Origin: Myxococcaceae bacterium | GTDB lineage: Bacteria; Myxococcota; Myxococcia; Myxococcales; Myxococcaceae | Direction: 5' to 3' | DNA: 33,926 nucleotides | NCBI GenBank assembly: GCA_019694595.1 | Contig: JAIBBQ010000055.1 | Span: 1 to 33,926 of the forward strand | Shown here: positions 8,372 to 16,874 of the stretch, one piece after another | How the letters are laid out: each line of letters begins with the position of its first letter | How positions within the stretch are numbered: the stretch's first letter is position 1 | Program-made: the position numbers and the translations under genes | The notes under the pieces: generated by a model | Seen by the model: only the letters and a program-made list of their open reading frames with translations | The model's database searches: none | Told to the model about the DNA's origin: nothing

Positions 8372-10692
8372 ACGACGACCCGCAGAACCGCCCGACCCAG
8401 CTCGACGATCCGTACGGCGCGACCTCGATTCGCCGGTCGGATCCGAACCTCCCGGCCGTGAACGAGGGAGAAGCACGGCCCGGGGCCTTCACCCCGCCGG
8501 CGCAGGTGGGCCGCTTCAAGCTCGAGAAGCTCCTCGGCCGCGGCGGCATGGCGGCGGTGTTCCTCGCGCGCGAGGAAGGCACCGGGCGGCTGGTCGCGCT
8601 CAAGCTGATGGACCCCAACCTCCGCGGGGACCCGAGCTTCGTGGAGCGCTTCCTTCACGAGGCGAAGAGCTGCGCCTCGGTGAAGCACCCCAACGTCGTC
8701 GAGGTCTACGACTACGGCGACTTCCAGGGCTGGCACTACCTGGCGTGCGAGTTCGTCGACGGCGGCACGGTGGGAAGCCTGCTGGAGGCGATGGGCGAGC
8801 TGCCCGCGGCGCTGGCGGCCGAGCTGCTCACCCAGCTGCTCCAGGGCCTGTCGCACGCGCACGACAGCGGCGTGGTGCACCGCGACCTCAAGCCCGAGAA
8901 CCTGCTGCTCACCTCGAGCGGGGTCCTGAAGATCGCCGACTTCGGCATCGCGCGCTCCGCCGACAACAGCAAGCTCACCAAGACGGGCATGCTGGTGGGC
9001 ACCGCGGGCTACATGAGCCCCGAGCAGGCATCGGGCAAGAAGGTCGACGCGCGCAGCGACCTCTTCTCCACCGGCATCATCCTGTACGAGATGTTGACCG
9101 GGAAGAACCCGTTCGCCTCCGACAACCCGGCGACGTCCATCACCCGCATTCTCACCAACAGCTGCCCGCCCATCTTCGAGGTGAAGCCCACCGCGCCCGC
9201 CGAGCTGGAGACGATGCTCGAGCGGCTGCTGGCCTACGACGCCGACGCCCGCTTCCCGTCGTCGCGCGCGGCGGCCGAGGCGTTGATGCCGTACGTGGCG
9301 CAGCGACGCAGCGCCCAGCCGATGCTGGTCGCGGAGTGCATCAAGAACCCCAAGGACCTCAAGGCGCTGCTCGACAGCCAGTCGGCCATCGCGCTGGTGA
9401 ACGAGGTGCGGGGCGACGTCGAAGGCAACGCGCTGCAGATGAACCACGCGGCCATCAAGCTCTTCTTCGCGCTGCAGCTCGACGCCGGCAACCGCGAGGC
9501 GCGGATGCTGCTCGACTACCTCGGCTCGAAGATGCGGCTCAACTTCGGGCCGCCGCAGAACCCCAAGCTGGTCGAGCTCGAGGCCCAGCTGGAGCGCGAC
9601 CCGCAGAACACGCTGGTGCTCACCCAGCTGGCGCAGCTCTACAAGGCGGAAGGCAACATCCTGCGCGCGGCGATGTACCTGCGGCGATACCTGCGGCTGA
9701 AGCCGACCGACAGCTACGTCGCCAGCCAGCTGAACCAGCTGATGGGCGAGCGCAGCAAGCCGGCGACCCTCGCGGGTGCTCCGGCGGTGGGCACGGCGGT
9801 GCTCCCGGCGCCCGGGCCCAGCACCCAGGACCTGGTGCGCGGCGTGAAGACCGGCGGCATGAAGGCGCCGCGGCCGTCTGCCCCCACGGGCCTGAGCACC
9901 CAGCGCCCGCGGTCCACCGAGGCGGTGGCGGGGTTCGACGTGGTGCAGGTCGAGGCGAAGGACCCGCGCAAGGCCCAGTTCGCCAAGCTGGGCGTCATCG
10001 CGCTGGTGCTGCTGGTGGCGGTGCTCGCCTTCCGCAAGCTGACCCGCTCGGTGGACAACGTGGTGCAGGGCAGCCAGGAGACGACGGAGCAGCTGCGCGC
10101 CCGCTTCGACCCCGGCCAGCCGCCGCCCCAGGTGGACCCGGTGGCGCCTTCGCCGGGTGGCACCGAGCCGGGCGCCGGCGGCGTCGCGGGCGGCGCGGAG
10201 AAGGCCGCCGCGCTCTACAACTCGGCGCTGCGCGCGGAGAACACGCAGGACTACCGCGCCGCGCTCGCCCAGTACGAAGAGGTGATGCGCGAGTACCCCA
10301 AGCGCTCCCAGGCCGAGAGCGCGGCGTTCCACGTGGGCAAGGTGCACCTCGCGCTGTCGGAGTCCACCGAGGCGCTCACCGCCTTCGACGACTTCCTGCA
10401 GCGCTACCCCGGCTCCACCGACGCCACCGAGGCCTTGATTCGCCGCGGCGAGGTGAAGGCCAAGCTGGGGCGCCACGAGCAAGCCGTCACCGACTACACC
10501 GCGGTGCTGGAGCAGCACGCCGCGAGCCCGCTGGTGACCGAGGCGTACGTGCTCCGGGGCGAGGCGCGCACGGCGCTGAACGACCCGCAGGGGGCCCGCG
10601 CCGACTTCGCGCTGGCACAGAGCCGCTGCTCGCCGTCGGACCCCTGGTACAAGCGGGCCGCGGTCGGGCTCGAGGTGCTGCCCAAGCCCTGA
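8368..10692 (+). CDS. Membrane-spanning Ser/Thr protein kinase with C-terminal TPR region
   Basis: The product has 774 residues from a GTG start overlapping the preceding stop. The kinase domain spans about residues 45-320: glycine loop GRGGMAAVF at 57, Lys79 in VALK, catalytic loop HRDLKPEN with Asp173, DFG with Asp191, and TAGYMSPEQ. All key catalytic residues are present, so it should be active. A second helical stretch around 400-470 resembles TPR repeats. A Pro/Ala-rich linker and one transmembrane segment (about 542-560) follow. The C-terminus (about 610-770) has TPR-like repeats that would lie outside the cytoplasm, as in YbgF/CpoB-like arrays. Overlap with the lipid phosphotransferase gene hints at linked expression. 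The phosphorylation target is unknown. Confidence 0.92.
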   Translation: MNDDPQNRPTQLDDPYGATSIRRSDPNLPAVNEGEARPGAFTPPAQVGRFKLEKLLGRGGMAAVFLAREEGTGRLVALKLMDPNLRGDPSFVERFLHEAKSCASVKHPNVVEVYDYGDFQGWHYLACEFVDGGTVGSLLEAMGELPAALAAELLTQLLQGLSHAHDSGVVHRDLKPENLLLTSSGVLKIADFGIARSADNSKLTKTGMLVGTAGYMSPEQASGKKVDARSDLFSTGIILYEMLTGKNPFASDNPATSITRILTNSCPPIFEVKPTAPAELETMLERLLAYDADARFPSSRAAAEALMPYVAQRRSAQPMLVAECIKNPKDLKALLDSQSAIALVNEVRGDVEGNALQMNHAAIKLFFALQLDAGNREARMLLDYLGSKMRLNFGPPQNPKLVELEAQLERDPQNTLVLTQLAQLYKAEGNILRAAMYLRRYLRLKPTDSYVASQLNQLMGERSKPATLAGAPAVGTAVLPAPGPSTQDLVRGVKTGGMKAPRPSAPTGLSTQRPRSTEAVAGFDVVQVEAKDPRKAQFAKLGVIALVLLVAVLAFRKLTRSVDNVVQGSQETTEQLRARFDPGQPPPQVDPVAPSPGGTEPGAGGVAGGAEKAAALYNSALRAENTQDYRAALAQYEEVMREYPKRSQAESAAFHVGKVHLALSESTEALTAFDDFLQRYPGSTDATEALIRRGEVKAKLGRHEQAVTDYTAVLEQHAASPLVTEAYVLRGEARTALNDPQGARADFALAQSRCSPSDPWYKRAAVGLEVLPKP

Positions 10693-10704
10693 GGCCGCGC
10701 CTCA
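10690..10704. terminator. Perfect dyad made by the two convergent stop codons
   Basis: TGAGGC-CGC-GCCTCA is a perfect palindrome around a 3-base centre. Its outer triplets are the TGA of the kinase gene on the plus strand and the TGA of the TetR gene on the minus strand. It could act as a small bidirectional hairpin, but it has no T-run on either side. Confidence 0.3.
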
Positions 10705-11379
10705 GGCGGTGCGCGCGCGCAGGCCGTCGACCACCAGGGTCACCAGCGCCAGCGGAATCTCGAGCACGTTGCCCATCTCCTCGTCGAGGAGCACGCCGAG
10801 GAACAGCCGCTCCGCCGCGCCCACCACCGCGCGCGCGGTGACCGGCACCGGCAGTGGCTTGAGCAGCCCGTGCTTCTGGGCGACGGTGGACACTTCTTCC
10901 GCGAGGTCGATGACCCGCTTGGCGAGCGCGCCGATGGGCTTGCGGGTGCCCACCGCAGGCGCGCGGCATTCCTGGAGGTAGAGCCGCGCGGGCCCGGGCG
11001 ACTCGAGCAGCAGCGAACCCAGCGCCTCGCCGATGCCCCGGTAGGCTTCGATCTGCCGCTCGGCGGTGACCGCGTCTTCCAGCATGTCGCGCGCGGTGAT
11101 GAGCGCACTGGTGAGCGTGCGGCGCGCCGGGGCGATGAGCTCCTCGACCAGCGCTTCCTGGTCCTCGAAGTACCGGTAGAAGCTGCCCTTGGCCACGCCC
11201 GCCTTGGTGGTGATGTCGTCGACCGCCACGTTGGAGACGCCGTGGTCCAGGTACAGCAGCAGCGCCGCGTCGATGAGCGCCGCCTTGCGCGCCTTGCGGT
11301 TGGTGTCCCGCACGCCGCCGGGCTTGCCGGGTCGCTTGGAGCCACGAGGGACTTGTCTTTTTGATGACCGTCTGGTCAT
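10702..11379 (-). CDS. TetR/AcrR-family transcriptional regulator
   Basis: The product has 225 residues. After a basic N-terminal tail of about 25 residues there is a TetR-type helix-turn-helix: IDAALLLYLDHGVSNVAVDDI, then TKAGVAKGSFYRYFEDQEALV (about residues 35-80). The remaining helical region (about 85-225) is the ligand-binding and dimerisation domain; its ligand is unknown. The start ATG at 11379 lies within a perfect dyad, which fits autoregulation. The gene diverges, with 42 bases between starts, from a membrane hydroxylase-like gene that is the obvious regulatory target. Confidence 0.92.
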   Translation of the reverse strand: MTRRSSKRQVPRGSKRPGKPGGVRDTNRKARKAALIDAALLLYLDHGVSNVAVDDITTKAGVAKGSFYRYFEDQEALVEELIAPARRTLTSALITARDMLEDAVTAERQIEAYRGIGEALGSLLLESPGPARLYLQECRAPAVGTRKPIGALAKRVIDLAEEVSTVAQKHGLLKPLPVPVTARAVVGAAERLFLGVLLDEEMGNVLEIPLALVTLVVDGLRARTA

Positions 11380-11382
11380 GAT
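11353..11382 (+). promoter_or_regulatory. Candidate sigma-70-type promoter for the hydroxylase-like gene
   Basis: TTGTCT (11353-11358) and CATGAT (11377-11382) are separated by 18 bases and each match four of six consensus positions. The stretch is AT-richer than its surroundings. The TetR dyad fits between and over the two boxes, as expected for a repressor site. Confidence 0.4.
11364..11379. promoter_or_regulatory. Probable TetR-family operator
   Basis: ATGACC-GTCT-GGTCAT is a perfect 6-base inverted repeat with a 4-base centre. It sits in the divergent control region and includes the TetR start codon on the minus strand. Its size and GACC/GGTC half-sites resemble known TetR-family operators. 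Binding would block both genes. Confidence 0.6.
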
Positions 11383-11421
11383 TTGGCCTCGGACAGGCCG
11401 CGCAGGAGGCAGGAGCACGTC

Positions 11422-11991
11422 ATGGTCGGAATCCCGTTGGGTCTCGCGTGGGCGAATGCGTTCGAGTGGGTGTTCCACAAGTACATCCTTCACGAGCGAG
11501 GACAGGACAAGCGGAGTTTCTGGTCCTTCCATTGGCACGAGCATCATCGGGAGTCGCGCAAGCACGCCTTCGAGGACCCGTGCTACCGGCGCAGCGTCTT
11601 CAGCTGGTCGCCGCAGGGGAAGGAAGCGGCGGCGCTGGCGGCGGGCGCCGTGGCGGTGGCGCCGCTCTTCCCGGTGGCGCCCTTCTTCGTGGGTACGCTG
11701 TGGTGGAGCGCGCTCCACTACTACCGGGTGCACAAGCGCTCGCACCTGGACCCCGAGTGGGCGAAGGCGAACCTGCCCTGGCACTACGACCACCACATGG
11801 GGAAGGACCAGAACGCCAACTGGTGCGTCACCCACCCGTGGTTCGACTACGTGATGGGCACGCGCAAGCGCTACGACTACGACGAGAAGCTCAAGGCCAC
11901 CGAGCAGCTCGCGCCGGAGGCGGGCGGGGTGCTCGGGCGGGCGCGGCGCTACCTCGGCAACGTGGTGACGCAGGTGGCGCAGCCGATCTAG
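11422..11991 (+). CDS. Small membrane protein with histidine clusters, fatty acid hydroxylase-like
   Basis: The product has 189 residues, starting at an ATG preceded by AGGAGGCAGGAG. The histidine-rich motifs are HKYILH, HWHEHH, HYYRVHKRSH and WHYDHHMGKDQNANW. This arrangement is that of the fatty acid hydroxylase/sterol desaturase superfamily, which binds two irons at the membrane. Hydrophobic segments lie at about residues 1-20 and 70-95. The protein is short compared with typical members (about 250 or more residues), so it may be a compact subfamily. The gene is divergent from, and probably repressed by, the TetR regulator. The substrate, a lipid or a sterol-like molecule, is unknown. Confidence 0.75.
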   Translation: MVGIPLGLAWANAFEWVFHKYILHERGQDKRSFWSFHWHEHHRESRKHAFEDPCYRRSVFSWSPQGKEAAALAAGAVAVAPLFPVAPFFVGTLWWSALHYYRVHKRSHLDPEWAKANLPWHYDHHMGKDQNANWCVTHPWFDYVMGTRKRYDYDEKLKATEQLAPEAGGVLGRARRYLGNVVTQVAQPI

Positions 11992-12016
11992 CGGCGTTGG
12001 CGTAGGGTGGCGCGCG

Positions 12017-14935
12017 ATGGCCGAACCGGCACCGCCGCGCCCCTGGTGGCGCAAGAAACGCGTCCGCATTCCGCTCGCGCTGCTCGCGCTCTACACGCTG
12101 CTGGGCTTCGTGGTGCTGCCCCGCGTGCTGGAAGCGAAGCTCCCCGAGAAGCTCTCGCCGGTGCTCAAGCGCCCGGTGACGGTGGGGAAGATTCGCTTCA
12201 ACCCCTTCGCACTCGAGCTCGAGGTGCACGACTTCTCGGTCACCGAGAAGGACGGGGCGCCCTTCGTCGCCTTCCGCGCGCTCACGGTGAACGCGTCGTT
12301 CTTCGCGCTGCTGCGCGGGCGGGTGGGCTTCGACGCCATCGCGCTCGACGGGCTGCGCGCGAGCGTCACCTTGCTGCGCGGAGGCGCGCTGTCCTTCGCC
12401 GACCTGCTGGAGCCCGACCCGGCGGCGCCGCCGCCTCCTCCTCCGTCGAAGAGCGAGCCCGTCACCGTGAGCATCGCCGCGCTCAAGGTGAGCGACGGGG
12501 CCTTCACCTTCCGCGACTTGACGGGCGTGCAGCCCTTCACCGCGCAGCTCGAGCCGCTGGCGCTCGAGCTCCAGGACTTCACCACCGAGACGGGGAAAGG
12601 CAGCACCTACGCCTTCAAGGCGAAGCTGGGCGCCGCCACGCTGGACTACGAAGGCGACTTCAGCGCGCGCCCGCTCAAGTCGGCGGGCCGGCTGTCGATG
12701 CAAGGCATCCGGCTCCCGGTGGCGCAGCCGTACGTCGCCGGGCTGACGCAGCTCGAGCTGCTCGAAGGCGTGCTGGGCGTCTCCGCGCGCTACACGCTCG
12801 ACGGCTCGGCGGAGCCGCTGCAGCTCGCGCTGCACGACGCCAAGGTGACCCTCGACGGCCTCAAGGTGGGTGGCGTCGGCGAGGCACAGCCGGTGTTCGA
12901 GCTCGCGCAGCTCGAGGTCACCGCGCCCACGGTGGACGTGGCGGCCAAGCACGCGGAGGTGTCCGCGCTGGTGCTCAAGGGCGGCACGGTGCGCGCGCGG
13001 CGGGAGAAGGGCGGTCAGGTGCAGCTGGTGCGGCTCGCCAGTCGCCCGAAGGGCGGCGCCGCGGACGTGGTCGACGCGGGCGCGCCGGACCCGGCGCCGG
13101 TGGCGGCGACGCCTGCCCCGGCTCCCGCTCCCGCGCCCGCGCAGAAGCCCGGCTGGTCGGTCGCGCTGGGCCGCTTCGCGCTCGAGCAGTGGGCGCTCCA
13201 CTGGGCGGACCAGTCGCTCGAGTACCCGGTGGCGCTGGACCTGGACCAGCTCGACCTCGTGCTCCCGGACCTGAAGTGGCCCGAGCCCAGGCCCATCGAC
13301 GCGTCGCTCTCCTTCCGCTGGCAGGAGACGGGCACCGTGTCGCTCTCGGGGCCGGTGACGCTGGAGCCGCCCGGCGCCGCGCTCGCGCTCAAGGTGAAGG
13401 ACCTGAACTTGAAGCCCATCGACGGCTACCTCTGGGACTCGGGGCTCAACCTCACGCTGCAGCAAGGCGTGCTGGGCGCGGCGCTGGAACTCAAGGCCTC
13501 CGAAGGCGGCAAGCGCCTCGCGGTGAAGGGCGACGTGAACGTGGAGCAGCTCGCGCTGCTCGACGGCGACGACAAGCCGCTGATGGAGCTGCGCGCGCTG
13601 GGTCTCCAGGGGCTCGACTTGCAGTCCGCTCCGGCCGTGCAGGTGTCGCTCGAGGCGCTCAAGCTCGCCGGCCTCAAGCTGCGGGTGGAGAAGGACGCCA
13701 AGGGCGTGCTCAACCTCTCTCAGCTCTCGCGCGCCCCGGCGGCGCCTCCCGTCGCGCCCGCGCCGCCCGCGGCCGAAGGGCCACCGCCGACCGCGGCCAT
13801 CAAGGCGCTGGTGGTGGACGACCTCAACGTCGACTGGCTCGACAAGACGACGTCGCCGCCGTTCGCCACCGCGCTGTCCAAGCTCACCGGGAAGCTGACC
13901 CAGGTGACGTACCCGGTGAAGAAGCCGGTGGGCGTGGCGCTGGGGGCGCGGCTCGACCAGGCGCCGCTGCGCATCGGGGGCACGGTGCTGCCGCTGGGCA
14001 AGGCGCCGCTGGTGGACCTGACCGTCTCCCTCGAGGGCTACGACCTCTCCCACGCCACGCCGTACTCGGTGCAGTACGTGGCGCAGCCCATCAACGCCGG
14101 GAAGCTGGGGCTCGACGTGAAGGCCAAGCTCGCCTCGCGCAAGCTCGACTCCAGCACGCACGTCATCGTGGACCTGCTGGAGTTCGGCGAGAAGGTGGCG
14201 AACCCGGGGCCCGACGCGACGAGCCTGCCGCTGGGCCTCGCGGTGGCGGTGCTGAGCGACCGCAACGGCCGCATCGACCTCGAGCTGCCCATCCTCGGGG
14301 ACCAGGACGACCCGGATTTCCGCTGGGGCGGCGTGCTGTGGAAGGTGCTCACCACGCTGATGGAGAAGGTGGCCACCGCGCCCTTCGCGCTGCTGGGAAA
14401 TCTCCTCGGTGGCGCGGACCCCGAGGTGCTCAAGCTCATCGCGTTCGCTCCCGGGCAGAGCGTGGCGACGGGAGACGAGGCGAAGAAGCTCGACACCCTG
14501 GCCTCGCTGCTCAAGGACCGGCCGCAGCTCAAGCTCGAGCTGACTCCGGGCGCCGACGAGGTGACCGACCGGGATGCCCTGCGCCACCGCGCGCTGGAGC
14601 GCTCGCTCACCGCGCGCACGGGGCAGGGGGCCGTCGCGGACGGAGGCACGCCGGTGCTCGCGCGCGAGGACTACGAGCGGCTGGCGACGACGGCCTGGAA
14701 GAAGCTCGCGGTGGGGCGGCCCGACGCGGGCAGCGTGCCCTTCGCGGAGATGGAAGCGGAGCTGCTCGCGCGCCAGGTGGTGGCGCCGGAAGAGCTCGCG
14801 GAGCTCGGCCGCGACCGCGTCGCGTGGTGCCAGGCCGGGCTCGAGGAGCGGGGCGTCAGCGTCACCCGCGTCTTCTCGGTGCAGCCGGAAGGCGGCAAGG
14901 GCGCGCGCGCCCAGGTGGACATCGGGCTGCGCTAG
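12017..14935 (+). CDS. DUF748/AsmA-like envelope protein with OmpA-like C-terminal segment
   Basis: The product has 972 residues. It has one N-terminal transmembrane segment (about residues 17-37) after a basic start. A long beta-rich AsmA-like body follows, and then the DUF748 hallmark region with LGLDVKAKLASRKLDS, DLPI-type repeats (DLELPILGDQDDPDFRWG) and LLGNLLGG at about residues 695-800. A segment resembling the start of an OmpA-like domain follows (IAFAPGQSVATGDEAKKLDTLASLL). Proteins of this kind span the periplasm and are linked to envelope integrity or lipid transport. Pro-rich linkers (six Pro near residue 140; alternating Ala-Pro near 365) separate modules. The stop shares a CTAG tetranucleotide with the convergent ankyrin gene. 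Confidence 0.85.
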   Translation: MAEPAPPRPWWRKKRVRIPLALLALYTLLGFVVLPRVLEAKLPEKLSPVLKRPVTVGKIRFNPFALELEVHDFSVTEKDGAPFVAFRALTVNASFFALLRGRVGFDAIALDGLRASVTLLRGGALSFADLLEPDPAAPPPPPPSKSEPVTVSIAALKVSDGAFTFRDLTGVQPFTAQLEPLALELQDFTTETGKGSTYAFKAKLGAATLDYEGDFSARPLKSAGRLSMQGIRLPVAQPYVAGLTQLELLEGVLGVSARYTLDGSAEPLQLALHDAKVTLDGLKVGGVGEAQPVFELAQLEVTAPTVDVAAKHAEVSALVLKGGTVRARREKGGQVQLVRLASRPKGGAADVVDAGAPDPAPVAATPAPAPAPAPAQKPGWSVALGRFALEQWALHWADQSLEYPVALDLDQLDLVLPDLKWPEPRPIDASLSFRWQETGTVSLSGPVTLEPPGAALALKVKDLNLKPIDGYLWDSGLNLTLQQGVLGAALELKASEGGKRLAVKGDVNVEQLALLDGDDKPLMELRALGLQGLDLQSAPAVQVSLEALKLAGLKLRVEKDAKGVLNLSQLSRAPAAPPVAPAPPAAEGPPPTAAIKALVVDDLNVDWLDKTTSPPFATALSKLTGKLTQVTYPVKKPVGVALGARLDQAPLRIGGTVLPLGKAPLVDLTVSLEGYDLSHATPYSVQYVAQPINAGKLGLDVKAKLASRKLDSSTHVIVDLLEFGEKVANPGPDATSLPLGLAVAVLSDRNGRIDLELPILGDQDDPDFRWGGVLWKVLTTLMEKVATAPFALLGNLLGGADPEVLKLIAFAPGQSVATGDEAKKLDTLASLLKDRPQLKLELTPGADEVTDRDALRHRALERSLTARTGQGAVADGGTPVLAREDYERLATTAWKKLAVGRPDAGSVPFAEMEAELLARQVVAPEELAELGRDRVAWCQAGLEERGVSVTRVFSVQPEGGKGARAQVDIGLR

Positions 14936-15399
14936 CGGCGCTTCTTGGCGTTCGACTCGGCGCGCTCCACCCGCTCGAGGCGCTTGAGCGGGTCGTCGTT
15001 GCCGAGGAAGGCCGACGCGTTGGCGCCGGCCTTGGCCACCCCCTTGGCGAAGTTCGACGGCCCCGCGTACTCCGGGCCGTGCGCCTTGCCGTAGGCGGCG
15101 AGGAACGACTTCGCGAGCTCCTGCTCGTCGGGCGGCGACTCGTCGACGAGCAGCACGCAGACCGCGCGGTGGCCGTTGGCGGCGGCCTTGAGCAGCGCCG
15201 TCTCCTGGTCGTCGTCCTTCCACTGGGGCTCGGCGCCCGCGTCGAGCAGCACGCGCACCAGCTCGAGGTGGCCGGCCTTGGCGGCGGCGATGAGCGGTGT
15301 CTGGTTGCCCTCGCGCACCTCGTTGAGGTCCGCCCCCGACTTCACGGCGGCCTTGAGCGCGGCGAGGTCGTTGGCGTCGACGGCGTCGAAGAGGCTCAT
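14932..15399 (-). CDS. Ankyrin-repeat protein
   Basis: The product has 155 residues and about three ankyrin repeats in the first 100: MSLFDAVDANDLAALKAAVKSG, then QTPLIAAAKAGHLELVRVLLDAGAEP, then ETALLKAAANGHRAVCVLLVDE. The tail is charged and lysine/arginine-rich, ending in KKRR. There is no signal peptide, so the protein is probably cytoplasmic and acts through protein binding. The stop codon overlaps that of the DUF748 gene. It lies downstream of the membrane protein gene at 15453-16100 on the same strand, 53 bases away, and may be co-transcribed with it. Confidence 0.85.
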   Translation of the reverse strand: MSLFDAVDANDLAALKAAVKSGADLNEVREGNQTPLIAAAKAGHLELVRVLLDAGAEPQWKDDDQETALLKAAANGHRAVCVLLVDESPPDEQELAKSFLAAYGKAHGPEYAGPSNFAKGVAKAGANASAFLGNDDPLKRLERVERAESNAKKRR

Positions 15400-15452
15400 G
15401 CGCGGGAGTCTAACGCCCGGACCGAGCGGGTGATTTCTGAAGAAGTGTTGCC

Positions 15453-16100
15453 TCAGGCCTTGAAGGCCGCCACGAGGCGAGGGTCGAGGAGCTCCACCTC
15501 GAAGGAGGCCGCCTGGGTCGCCAGGAGCGCGAGGCGTTCGCCGATCCCGCGGGTCAGCGTGTACTTCTTGAGCGCCGGGACGGCGCAGATGACCTTCGCC
15601 GCGCAGCTCCATTCCATGGTGCGCGCCTCCGCACGCTCCGCGGCCGCCCGGGCGAGCGCGGTGGCGACGATCACCACCAGCCGCTGCACCTCGGGCCGCG
15701 TGACGCCGAGCGCCGCCGCGAGCTCCGCCTGGAGCCGGGTCGACTCCTCGACCGACAGGTGGGCGCCCCGGGACCAGAGCGCCGCGCCCTGGGCGACGTC
15801 GGCGACGTTCACGGCGCGTCGCACGGGCGATCGGTCGAGGTCGCTGACCCGCTTCAGCGGCCCGAGGATGAAGTGGTTGAGCCCCTGGCCGATGGCGAGC
15901 CCGAGGAGGGGCCCCACCACCAACGACGCCAGGAAACCGTTCCACGCGCCGGCCCGGCCACCGCTGCCCTCGAAGATCGAGACGAGGAAGAAGAAGACGA
16001 CGGGCGTCGTGAGGATGACGCTGCCCATCAGGAACGGCAGCCGCTGGGCGACCGCCCAATCGCTCTCGTCGTAGTACCGCTCGAGCGTCCTGCGTTCCAT
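15453..16100 (-). CDS. Unrecognised membrane protein with two N-terminal helices
   Basis: The 215-residue product belongs to no family I recognise. Two hydrophobic helices lie at about residues 20-45 and 55-80, followed by a soluble alpha-helical domain rich in Ala, Glu and Arg. It contains two Cys in EWSCAAKVICAVPALKKY near residue 170. The ATG at 16100 is chosen because GGAG lies 5 bases upstream; a GTG at 16124 in the same frame, preceded by GAGG, would add 8 residues. The two-helix plus cytoplasmic domain layout could suit a sensor or anchor role, but no function can be assigned. Confidence 0.65.
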   Translation of the reverse strand: MERRTLERYYDESDWAVAQRLPFLMGSVILTTPVVFFFLVSIFEGSGGRAGAWNGFLASLVVGPLLGLAIGQGLNHFILGPLKRVSDLDRSPVRRAVNVADVAQGAALWSRGAHLSVEESTRLQAELAAALGVTRPEVQRLVVIVATALARAAAERAEARTMEWSCAAKVICAVPALKKYTLTRGIGERLALLATQAASFEVELLDPRLVAAFKA

Positions 16101-16217
16101 GGCGTCTCCGGGGTCGAGGTTCACGCACCTCGAAGACTGACCCAGGATGAACGATGAATCTCAGTACCGGTTGTCGGCCATTCGATAACTGAGGGTGTAG
16201 AATGCGCCCGAGGCGAA
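16101..16217 (-). promoter_or_regulatory. AT-richer intergenic region with a 6-base dyad, likely promoter region
   Basis: This gap between bioD and the membrane protein gene is visibly poorer in GC than the coding DNA, especially 16141-16200. It contains CTCAGT (16160-16165) and ACTGAG (16188-16193), a perfect inverted repeat with 22 bases between. It may hold the promoter for the minus-strand membrane protein gene, a termination signal for the biotin operon, or both. No convincing -35/-10 pair was found. Confidence 0.3.
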
Positions 16218-16874
16218 TCAGCCCTTTGCGAGGCCGGCGACGACCCGGCGCGCCGCGGCCAGCCGCCTCGCGGGGTGTGCGTGAAAGCCCACCGGCCCCA
16301 GCACGCGGACCCCGGGATGCCGGCGCTCGAGCCAGCGCACATTGTGCTCCACCGACGCATCCACGCCGCGCACCGACTGCACCAGCACCACCGCCGCCAC
16401 CGGGAGCTTCCGCCGCGCGAGCTCCGCCAGCGAGAGCCCGACGTGGTTGAGCGTGCCCAGCCCGGCGCGCCCGACCAGCACCACCGGGAGCTGCAGTGCC
16501 TGCGCGAGGTCGGCCACGTCGTGGCGCCCATCGAGCGGCACCAGCAAGCCTCCGGCGCCTTCCACCACCGCGCACGCGCCCATCGCGCGCTCGAGGTGCC
16601 GGCGCACCTTGGCGAAGGACACCGGCCGCCGCTCGAGCTCCGCCGCCACGCCCGGCGCCAGGGGCGCGCGGAACCGCGCCACGCACACCTCGTCGAGGTC
16701 TTGCCGGGCGCCCGCACGGCGCCGCAGGAACTCCGCGTCGCCCACGCCGCCCGACTCGTACGGCTTGAACGCCCGGGGCTCGAGACCGTTCGACTCCAGC
16801 TCGGCGAGGAGCGCGCCCGACACCAGCGTCTTGCCCACGCCGGTGTCGGTGCCGGTGACGAAGAAGCGCTTCAC
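16218..16874 (-). CDS. bioD: Dethiobiotin synthetase
   Basis: The product has 218 residues, close to the usual length of BioD. It converts 7,8-diaminopelargonate, CO2 and ATP into dethiobiotin. The P-loop GTDTGVGKT lies at residues 8-16, the substrate-binding Lys is in FKPYESGG, and [11 protein letters not shown] carries the conserved Glu and glycine stretch. The start overlaps the stop of bioA by 4 bases (16871-16874). It is the last gene of the biotin operon. Confidence 0.95.
   Translation of the reverse strand: MKRFFVTGTDTGVGKTLVSGALLAELESNGLEPRAFKPYESGGVGDAEFLRRRAGARQDLDEVCVARFRAPLAPGVAAELERRPVSFAKVRRHLERAMGACAVVEGAGGLLVPLDGRHDVADLAQALQLPVVLVGRAGLGTLNHVGLSLAELARRKLPVAAVVLVQSVRGVDASVEHNVRWLERRHPGVRVLGPVGFHAHPARRLAAARRVVAGLAKG

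Noticed and set aside
11891-15223. Open frame of 1110 codons on the minus strand opposite the DUF748 gene
   Set aside because: It is Arg-rich, has no recognisable domain, and runs across several real genes. The plus-strand gene has clear family motifs.
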